A stretch of DNA of 37,056 bases from Porcincola intestinalis (GTDB lineage: Bacteria; Bacillota; Clostridia; Lachnospirales; Lachnospiraceae). The stretch spans positions 1 through 37,056 of the forward strand of contig NZ_VULZ01000020.1 of assembly GCF_009696445.1 (NCBI RefSeq), given 5' to 3'. Below are positions 31,353 through 37,056 of the stretch, piece after piece. Under the pieces are notes generated by a model, which worked only from the letters and a program-made list of their open reading frames with translations, had not been told where the DNA came from and ran no database searches. The translations under genes and the position numbers were made by a program. Numbering within the stretch: position 1 is the stretch's first letter; the number at the start of each line of letters is the position of its first letter.

Positions 31353-32867
31353 TCAGGCATCCACTGCTGCCATCATCAGTTTTTCCTCTGTAGCGTCTTT
31401 ATTCAGAAACTCTCCGGAAATGCTTCCATCCCTGAAAACAATGATCCGGTCGCAGATGGAGAGAAGTTCCGGAAGCTCCGAGGATACCATTAGAATTGCT
31501 TTCCCCTCATCTGCCAGATTTCTCATGATTGCATAGATTTCGCTCTTTGCGCCTACATCAATTCCCTTTGTTGGTTCATCAAAGATCATAACATCGGAAT
31601 CTGCTGCAAGCCATTTGCTAACAATGACTTTCTGCTGGTTGCCGCCTGAGAGGGTGTATGTCATCTGGTCAGGACCCGTGCACTTGATATTCAGCCTTTT
31701 CACATATTCTCCGGCTGTCTTTCTTTCCCTGTCTTCCTGGACCAGTCCTGAAAATCCTCCTGCCGTCGATCTCTTCAGGCTCGTTGAGACTGCAATCTCC
31801 TTCCAGATCTGAAAGTTCGGGAAGAAACCCGTCTCCCTTCTGTTCTCCGTGACAAAGGCGATTCCCTTCTTCATGGCATCATAGGGATTTCTGATGCGCA
31901 GCTTCTTTCCTCTCAGAAAGACTTCTCCGGAGGAGATTGGTCTGGCACCGAAGATTCCTTCCATGCATTCAGACCTTCCAGCCCCGATAAGCCCTGAGAA
32001 TCCAAGGATCTCGCCTGTATGAACCTGAAAACTGATATTATTACATGAACCGTCTTTTCTGGTCAGGTTCCTGACTTCAAAGATTGCCGGCTGACCGGAA
32101 AAATCGGCTGTATTCTCATTCAGATAGCTGTTCTTGACTTCACGTCCGATCATCAGCGGTACAAGATCCCTGGTCTCGATATCCGCCACATTGACCGTCT
32201 TTACATATTTTCCATCTTTCATGACCGTCACGCGGTCACCTATCTGTTTGATTTCCTGCAGTTTATGAGAAATATAGATAATCGCGATATTCTGCTCTTT
32301 CAGTTTGCGGATGATTCTGAAAAGGTTCTCTGTCTCATCAATGGACAGAGACGACGTCGGCTCATCCATGATGACAATCTTCGCCTGGGCACTCAGTGCC
32401 TTTGCGATCTCCACTTCCTGCTTTTCGGATATGGAAAGCTCCGATACAAGTGTGGAAGGCTTTCTGTGCACGCCAATCTGCTGCAGATACTTTTCCGCTT
32501 CACAGTTCATATATTCCTGATCGATGACCGGAACACCCAGAACTTTCCTGGTGGGAAGTCTCCCGGAAAACATATTTTCAGCAATGCTCAGGCTATCGAT
32601 TACAGAAAGTTCCTGATAAATAACTGCAATCTTGTTCTCGCGGGATTCCCTAGGAGAAAGAGAGTGAAATGTTCTGTCACCAATCTTGATTTCTCCGCTT
32701 ACAGGGGTATTGATCCCACTCAGTACCTTCACCAGGGTTGACTTGCCTGCCCCGTTTTCACCAAGAAGAACGTGAAGTTCTCCCAGTTTCACGTCAAAGC
32801 TGAAATTATTCAGAGCAATTACACCCGGGAATTTGACTGTAACATTTTTCATTTCCAGATAGCTCAT
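31353..32867 (-). CDS. Monosaccharide ABC transporter ATPase, RbsA/MglA type
   Basis: The start at ATG 32867 (MSYLEMKNVTVKFPGVIALN) has AGGGAGAAGG upstream; 504 residues. Two fused nucleotide-binding domains as in RbsA: the first with LGENGAGKSTLVKVLSG (Walker A), SISEKQEVEIAKAL (signature region) and VIMDEPTSSLS (Walker B); the second with a degenerate Walker A (GLIGAGRSECMEGIFGA), YTLSGGNQQKVIVSKWL and MIFDEPTKGIDVGAKSE. This layout is the norm for CUT2 importers, where one site does most of the work. A strong hairpin (32891-32919) precedes it and separates it from the binding-protein gene. Confidence 0.93.
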   Translation of the reverse strand: MSYLEMKNVTVKFPGVIALNNFSFDVKLGELHVLLGENGAGKSTLVKVLSGINTPVSGEIKIGDRTFHSLSPRESRENKIAVIYQELSVIDSLSIAENMFSGRLPTRKVLGVPVIDQEYMNCEAEKYLQQIGVHRKPSTLVSELSISEKQEVEIAKALSAQAKIVIMDEPTSSLSIDETENLFRIIRKLKEQNIAIIYISHKLQEIKQIGDRVTVMKDGKYVKTVNVADIETRDLVPLMIGREVKNSYLNENTADFSGQPAIFEVRNLTRKDGSCNNISFQVHTGEILGFSGLIGAGRSECMEGIFGARPISSGEVFLRGKKLRIRNPYDAMKKGIAFVTENRRETGFFPNFQIWKEIAVSTSLKRSTAGGFSGLVQEDRERKTAGEYVKRLNIKCTGPDQMTYTLSGGNQQKVIVSKWLAADSDVMIFDEPTKGIDVGAKSEIYAIMRNLADEGKAILMVSSELPELLSICDRIIVFRDGSISGEFLNKDATEEKLMMAAVDA

Positions 32868-32890
32868 GGATCCTTCTCCCTCTGATAGCA

Positions 32891-32919
32891 GAGGGAACAG
32901 CGGTTTCAGCTGCTCCCTC
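32891..32919 (-). repeat. Intercistronic hairpin between RbsB-like and RbsA-like genes
   Basis: GAGGGA-A-CAGC (32891-32901) pairs with GCTG-C-TCCCTC (32909-32919) across a seven-base loop. No T run. It sits after the binding-protein gene, the usual place for mRNA-stabilising hairpins that raise SBP over transporter levels. Confidence 0.65.
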
Positions 32920-32966
32920 AACCCGGCTGATGGCCAGCGCTTCAGTTTCTTTGTGATGCAGATGCT

Positions 32967-33977
32967 TTACTGATAATCAGCAACATTGTCAGCATCGACC
33001 AGGAAGGAATCAACATAAGTAATCTGCGGATACGATTCATCACCGACATGATCCTGCGGCTTGAAACCACTCTTGACTGCCTCGATGGCAGACTTGACAG
33101 AGTCGATTCCAATCTCAGTGTTTGCCTGTCCGATGGAAGCGGTCTCCTCCCCCTTGGCAATAGAAGCCTTGCCGTCTGCCGTAGCATCCGTTCCGACTAC
33201 AAGCACCTCGCCGATCTTTCCGGCATTCTTGACTGCCTCGGTCACACCAAGAGCCTCGACATCATTGCAGGCGTAAATAGCTTTCAGATCCGGATTTGCA
33301 GTCATCATCGCCGTTGCGACGTCCATGGATTTCATGCGGTCCCAGTCGCCTGGCTCGGAAGAGACAAGCGTCAGGCCCTGATTCTTGAATTCATCGGTAG
33401 CGCCCTTCGTGCGCGCCTGAGAAGTCGTGTTTCCTGCCGCACCTTCGACGATTGCGACTTCACCGCTTCCTCCAAGTTTTTCTCCCAGATATTCTGCCGC
33501 TTTCTTTCCGACCAGTTCGTTATCAGTCACAAAGTTGGAATAGACAACTCCGCCTGCCTCACGGCATGCATCAAAGTCCATGGACTCATCAATATTGACG
33601 CATACGATGCCTGCGTCGGTCGCCTTCTTCACACCTTCGATCAGGTTCTGAGAAGTAAGAGGCGCAAAGCAGATTGCATCATATTTCATTCCGATGAAAT
33701 TCTCGAACTGGGCCAGCTGTCCTTCGATATTCTCTTCGGATTCCGCATAATACATATCAACCGTTGCGTTGTTCTCTTTCGCCCAGTCTTCAATAGCAGC
33801 GCCCATGTCGGACCAGTAGACATTATCCTCAGTCTTGACAATGCAGGCCACCTTCACTCCTGAATAATCATCCAGGCCAGCCTCTGTTGAAGCTTCTGTC
33901 TCACCTGCGAAACCAGTGACTGTGCAGGAAGATGCCATAAGTCCTGCGAGTACGATACTGACGAGTTTTCTGTTCAT
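32967..33977 (-). CDS. Monosaccharide-binding protein, RbsB/AlsB type
   Basis: 336 residues. The signal sequence MNRKLVSIVLAGLMASSCTV has a Cys at 18, but the residue three before it is Ala, so it is a poor lipobox; cleavage near GFAGE (residue 24) is the alternative. The mature protein is a Peripla_BP_4 domain: CIVKTEDNVYWSDMGAAIED, AICFAPLTSQNLIEGVKKAT, VCVNIDESMDFDACR, EVAIVEGAAGNTTSQARTKG, IYACNDVEALGVTEAV and VLVVGTDATADGKASIAKGE. The conserved Asn, Arg and Asp residues in these blocks hold pyranose sugars in RbsB-like proteins. The neighbours (lyxose isomerase, DUF4432) suggest a lyxose-, allulose- or mannose-like ligand. Confidence 0.9.
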   Translation of the reverse strand: MNRKLVSIVLAGLMASSCTVTGFAGETEASTEAGLDDYSGVKVACIVKTEDNVYWSDMGAAIEDWAKENNATVDMYYAESEENIEGQLAQFENFIGMKYDAICFAPLTSQNLIEGVKKATDAGIVCVNIDESMDFDACREAGGVVYSNFVTDNELVGKKAAEYLGEKLGGSGEVAIVEGAAGNTTSQARTKGATDEFKNQGLTLVSSEPGDWDRMKSMDVATAMMTANPDLKAIYACNDVEALGVTEAVKNAGKIGEVLVVGTDATADGKASIAKGEETASIGQANTEIGIDSVKSAIEAVKSGFKPQDHVGDESYPQITYVDSFLVDADNVADYQ

Positions 33978-34032
33978 AATGTTTTCTCCTTTACATAATA
34001 ATATTTTCTGAATCCAGACCTATTCTGCTCCC

Positions 34033-35088
34033 TCAATTTTCTTCTTTGCTGAATTCGCTCACCGCCTCTCTGATTAATTCATCATCATCAAGGAACTCAA
34101 CCGTAATATCAAACTTTCTGATTTCACCAGGTTCAATATACTCAGTCAGTCCCGCTTTTTCCGTTCCCTCAAGACCTCCGACTGTACCGGTCCCCGGTTC
34201 CATTCCAAGAACATAATCTCCTGCTCTCGGGCTCTGCCACTCATTCATCACCGGAAGCTGATCTGCATTCAGAGTCATCCTCACTGCAACCTGTCTTTTC
34301 CTATTCCACACCAGGCTGCGTCCCTGCGTGACCGCCTTGTCTGACATCGTCCGATAGGCGACAACTTCTTCAAACCCTGACATAGGAGCTGCAAAGCTGT
34401 CCAGATGATCCAGCCTTCCCTGACTTCCGCTGTCCCTTGGCCGAATGAAGTTATAATTGGTGTAAATAGAACAGCTCTCATCAAGGAACGGATAGCCGTA
34501 GTTGAAATGATACAGAAGCATGAGAATTTCCTTCTCAAATCCTTTATTCTCAACTGTATCGTGCATCCGGATCAGATTGCCTCCGACCGGAATTTCAATT
34601 TTTTTCCGGATTACCAGATTCGGGCCGAAAAGATAACCTTCTCGTGCCTGCCCCCTGACTTCAATACAGGCATCGTCCCCTTTCCAAAGAACCTCTGCAG
34701 ATGCATTTTCCATAGGGGTATTGGATATCACCCCGTGCAGTCCATACGGTTGCCCTTCCCGTACTGTAGGCGTCCCAAAATAGGTAAGTCCGCAGGTTGT
34801 GAGAAATCCTCCTTCAAAGTTTCTGAGAAATCCTCTGGTCCCCTCTTCCTGAAAGAATTCAGGGGAACTGATTCCGTTCTTGCACAGGAATCCGATGTTC
34901 AGCCCCTTGAACTTCAGAGAAGGAATTGCGAAGCACTTGTCCCTGAGAATCGTGCAGGTAATTCCGGCGCCATTATCGACAAGATAAGCTCTGGTTCCTT
35001 TGTCTCTTCCATTATCAAGAATGCACGGCTGAACTCCGAAAATCTGACTGACGTCCCCGCAGTAGCTCTCCAGTTCTCTTTTCTTCAT
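34033..35088 (-). CDS. DUF4432 family aldose-epimerase-like protein
   Basis: 351 residues of the galactose-mutarotase-like superfamily, DUF4432 branch. Visible marks: GLNIGFLCKNGISSPEFF near 65-80, GGFLTTCGLTYFGTP (93-107), YGLHGVISNTP (His near 117), MLLYHFNYGYPFLDE (His near 190), and VLGMEPGTGTVGG (Glu near 295). The two His and a late Glu are the usual active-site set for sugar mutarotases. It probably equilibrates anomers of the imported sugar or a related ketose. It is one base after the isomerase gene and probably translationally coupled. The start at 35088 has a modest ribosome site inside the upstream gene. Confidence 0.85.
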   Translation of the reverse strand: MKKRELESYCGDVSQIFGVQPCILDNGRDKGTRAYLVDNGAGITCTILRDKCFAIPSLKFKGLNIGFLCKNGISSPEFFQEEGTRGFLRNFEGGFLTTCGLTYFGTPTVREGQPYGLHGVISNTPMENASAEVLWKGDDACIEVRGQAREGYLFGPNLVIRKKIEIPVGGNLIRMHDTVENKGFEKEILMLLYHFNYGYPFLDESCSIYTNYNFIRPRDSGSQGRLDHLDSFAAPMSGFEEVVAYRTMSDKAVTQGRSLVWNRKRQVAVRMTLNADQLPVMNEWQSPRAGDYVLGMEPGTGTVGGLEGTEKAGLTEYIEPGEIRKFDITVEFLDDDELIREAVSEFSKEEN

Positions 35089-35089
35089 T

Positions 35090-35833
35090 TCAGTCCTTCT
35101 TCAGAAAATCAAATCTGGTGTACTTCGGATAATCCGCAAACATGAGATAAGTAGGAGTTACATCTTCTTCTATAGAAGGAATACGGTCGCTTGCCTTATA
35201 GAACCGATTGTCCGTACGGTCGTCGTTGGTGGTGGAGACTTCGAACAGGATCACGTCTCCGGTTCCCGGAACGCCCTGCCAGGAGTGATACAGTCCCGGA
35301 GTCACCGCGATGGACTGACCTGGATGAAGGATCACTTTCCCGCCTGCAGGAATGGTGATCTCCTTCCCATCGATTTTTGTCGTGACCGGTGTATCCATGA
35401 AGGTTCCCTTCTTAAGGGCGCGCGCCGCTTCGACATCTGCAAAATCTTCCGGTGAAGAATTGTAGAGCGTGATTGCAAGATCTCCGCCGCCGCGGTTGAT
35501 GATGTCCTCTCTCTTGGACCAGTGATAGTGGAAGGGAAGAACCTGACCGTCCATAACATAGTCAAGCTTCTCGCAGTACGGCTTCGGATATTTGTCTTTT
35601 GCGTAGAAATTTCCATTGCGGAAAGTAAAAATTGTCAGTCCGACTTTCTTGAAGTCCCCGCCAAAATCGCTTATATCCCATCCAAGCATATTCTCGACAA
35701 GTTCAATTTCCGTCTCATCGAGATTCTTCCAGTCTTCCAGCGAATAATATGCGAACGGAGGAAGCGGGAATTGTGCTTTCTTCATCGCATCGATGGTGTA
35801 CTTGATAATTTCGTTAATCTGTGATCTTTTCAT
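35090..35833 (-). CDS. D-lyxose ketol-isomerase family protein
   Basis: AGGAGGT seven bases before ATG 35833 sets the start (MKRSQINEIIKYTIDAMKKA), giving 247 residues. It is a cupin-fold sugar isomerase: metal ligands His 102 and His 104 (PFHYHWSKREDI), Glu 109, and His 183 (GLYHSWQGVPGTG). The N-terminal WDISDFGGDFKKVGLTIFT and the tail TPTYLMFADYPKYTRFDFL are characteristic. The family converts D-lyxose to D-xylulose and also acts on D-mannose/D-fructose. Its start lies inside the last codons of the Crp-like gene (20-base overlap), so regulator and enzyme are coupled. The role in lyxose, mannose or ketose use follows from the operon but the true substrate is not certain. Confidence 0.88.
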   Translation of the reverse strand: MKRSQINEIIKYTIDAMKKAQFPLPPFAYYSLEDWKNLDETEIELVENMLGWDISDFGGDFKKVGLTIFTFRNGNFYAKDKYPKPYCEKLDYVMDGQVLPFHYHWSKREDIINRGGGDLAITLYNSSPEDFADVEAARALKKGTFMDTPVTTKIDGKEITIPAGGKVILHPGQSIAVTPGLYHSWQGVPGTGDVILFEVSTTNDDRTDNRFYKASDRIPSIEEDVTPTYLMFADYPKYTRFDFLKKD

Positions 35834-36509
35834 GAATGACACCTCCTGTGGCTTCATATTCTTTTCTGAGTGCCTCCCTGTCCTTCAACAGATAGACGCC
35901 CTTTGAGTTTCCATGCTCAATCCATCCTTTTGCGCAGAAGTCCTGAAGGACCCGGATCAGCTGTCTGTAACTGCACTTGAGAGTTTTGGCTATCAGGCCC
36001 AGATTCCTAATCCTGTTTTGGGATGTTTCTCTCAGAAGATACCGGATCACCCTGGTCCGTACCGAATAGGTTTCTATATCGACCGATGAAAGACGGAGAT
36101 CGTTGTACTTTTTCGCGAGGACCCGCGATACAAAAGTTTGGAAACGGATGTCGGAATCCAGAAGTTCTCTGTTTCTTCTCACGGGAATCTCCACACAGTA
36201 GCAGTTATTCATTGCCTGAGATTGAGTGATTGACGGAATGTGCAGGACATATTCAACTTCTCCGAAAAGGCCGTCATTCGTCGCGTCGAAGAAAAAATAC
36301 TCTTCATAGTCATCATTCTGACTGGTGAAACGGATGGTTCCCTTCAGCAGAAGAAACAGCTTGTCCGTCTCGTCTCCATATTCAACGACAATCTCCCCTT
36401 TTCTGTAGAAAACTAATTTTTTTTCAAGTCTATCCCAGTCGGAAAAATGGTTCCTGATGGTTCCATCCGACGTCATCGTCTCCAGCAAAGATCTGCTCTG
36501 TTCTTTCAC
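35814..36509 (-). CDS. Crp/Fnr-family transcription regulator
   Basis: 231 residues from GTG 36509 behind AAGGAGG. Residues 15-120 form a cyclic-nucleotide-type beta-roll (YRKGEIVVEYGDETDKLFLL, LKGTIRFTSQNDDYEEYFFF, GLFGEVEYVLHIP). A long dimerisation helix follows (RVLAKKYNDLRLSSVDIETY). The C-terminal helix-turn-helix is near 165-200 (NLGLIAKTLKCSYRQLIRVL, CAKGWIEHGNSKGVYLL), of the YeiL/FNR-like HTH type. There is no Cys cluster for an iron-sulphur centre. The residues that bind cAMP phosphate are not clearly conserved, so the ligand may be a sugar phosphate or none. It is the first gene of the operon and probably regulates itself through the palindrome at 36588-36604. Confidence 0.88.
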   Translation of the reverse strand: MKEQSRSLLETMTSDGTIRNHFSDWDRLEKKLVFYRKGEIVVEYGDETDKLFLLLKGTIRFTSQNDDYEEYFFFDATNDGLFGEVEYVLHIPSITQSQAMNNCYCVEIPVRRNRELLDSDIRFQTFVSRVLAKKYNDLRLSSVDIETYSVRTRVIRYLLRETSQNRIRNLGLIAKTLKCSYRQLIRVLQDFCAKGWIEHGNSKGVYLLKDREALRKEYEATGGVIHEKITD

Positions 36510-36561
36510 GCATCCTCCTTCGGTCAGTTTTGAGTTCCTTCCTTCTGGACTTCATGACCTC

Positions 36562-36604
36562 ATATTAGCGATAATCCAAATTTCATGATGTGACATAGTC
36601 ACAT
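36562..36604 (-). promoter_or_regulatory. Crp-like operator and -10 box of the lyxose-type operon
   Basis: ATGTGACATAGTCACAT (36588-36604) is a perfect inverted repeat with seven-base arms and a three-base centre. On the minus strand TAATAT (36567-36562) follows 27 bases after the centre, with no good -35. This puts the palindrome centre near -41 from a start at about 36555, a class II activator position. Confidence 0.65.
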
Positions 36605-36765
36605 TCTTAGTAATATTCATGCATTTTTTTAATCTGTCTTCCATTTTTTTATTCATCACAACCAATTACCGCAGGGAATATTTTAAAGTATACAGGAATA
36701 TTTTCCATATCCGCACAAGTTATCAGCACATGGGAACGGACCGTCTCCTGGGTGAACTATCGCAC

Positions 36766-36799
36766 AAAAAAAGACAGCACACGCTTCAGGTGTACTGCC
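36766..36799 (-). terminator. Intrinsic terminator of a minus-strand transcript from beyond the right edge
   Basis: On the minus strand GGCAGTACAC (36799-36790) pairs with GTGTGCTGTC (36782-36773) with two G-U pairs, followed by seven T. It must end a transcript coming from the right. Confidence 0.75.
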
Positions 36800-36832
36800 T
36801 TTCTGTAACCTAAACTCTACCATATGTCAACA

Positions 36833-36998
36833 GATACTGCATTCTGCAGTATCGATATGAAATCTACCTATGCAGATTTCAATATCACATTTCATATTGG
36901 CAAGAGCCCATCAGCGATAATACCGGCCAGGCATCTCTTTTTCTGTCTGGGATGCGAAATAGCCTGCGTTATTTCGCAGTTTCACATATGTTGCCAAT
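36833..36998 (-). other. Run of stem-loops near the right edge, possible structured RNA or 3' UTR
   Basis: No supported gene in 36800-37056. Stems seen: GATACTGCA/TGCAGTATC (36833-36853), GAAATCT/AGATTTC (36859-36880), GCATC/GATGC (36931-36955), GCGAAATA/TATTTCGC (36954-36977), and an outer pair ATTGGCAA/TTGCCAAT (36896-36903 with 36991-36998) enclosing the last two. A terminator follows on the minus strand. Short open frames reach the edge on both strands but are too short to judge. Confidence 0.4.
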
Positions 36999-37056
36999 CT
37001 GCGACATCACTTATCATATACTTGTCCATAAAGACATATGCCCACCAGATTCGGAG

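Noticed and set aside
36986-37056. Short open frames reaching the right edge on both strands
   Set aside because: Under 25 codons each with no family signal; cannot be told from chance.
1-37056. tRNA, rRNA, origin of replication
   Set aside because: No cloverleaf with conserved T-loop, no rRNA-like stretch and no DnaA-box cluster noticed on reading both strands.

Overview
The window looks like chromosome from a low-to-mid-GC Bacillota, most likely a gut Clostridia/Lachnospiraceae-type organism. The reasons are strong AGGAGG-type ribosome binding sites before nearly every gene, sigma-A type promoters, sugar ABC importers without their own ATPase gene, LacI control, and IS110, IS1380, IS1634 and IS4 type transposases. 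The genus cannot be named from the sequence alone.

Layout. (1) Positions 1-8000, all on the minus strand, are an eroding conjugative-element region: an internally deleted ArdC-like gene, small accessory genes, a TraG/VirD4 C-terminal half fused in frame to an anti-sigma-like protein, and a short membrane protein fused to a sigma-factor region 4. Mixed in are ordinary genes: crcB (fluoride channel), two HD-domain proteins, a CmpB-type membrane protein, and a tightly overlapping three-gene cassette ending in a DUF4160 protein. (2) 8000-10600 holds an apparently intact IS110-family transposase gene with a structured leader that may encode a bridge RNA, followed by a broken IS1380 transposase. 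(3) 10800-27300 is the centre of the window: two parallel carbohydrate modules. Each has a LacI regulator, a solute-binding protein, two permeases, a GH172 (DUF2961) enzyme and a GH32 enzyme. Module B also carries an AroE-like dehydrogenase and a VOC protein. (4) 27400-30000 is a second transposase graveyard (IstB-like, IS1634 and IS4 remnants) with two small genes of unknown function. (5) 30300-36600 is a monosaccharide operon: Crp-like regulator, D-lyxose isomerase family protein, DUF4432 epimerase-like protein, and an RbsB/RbsA/RbsC type importer. (6) The right edge has an intrinsic terminator preceded by a run of stem-loops, and no gene I can identify.

How it fits together. GH172 includes an enzyme that interconverts difructose dianhydride I and inulobiose, and GH32 enzymes cut beta-fructosides. 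None of the four glycosidases has a signal peptide. My reading is that modules A and B each import a small fructose-containing saccharide whole, open it in the cytoplasm with GH172, and release fructose with GH32. The duplication, with one short and one full-length GH172 and one canonical and one divergent GH32, suggests two different substrates. Module B has the clearest control: a TTGACA-N17-TATATT promoter, a palindromic operator just after the start site, two further identical operator copies, and an intrinsic-terminator hairpin inside the leader. The lyxose-type operon has a Crp-like palindrome centred about 41 bases upstream of a predicted start site, a typical activator position.
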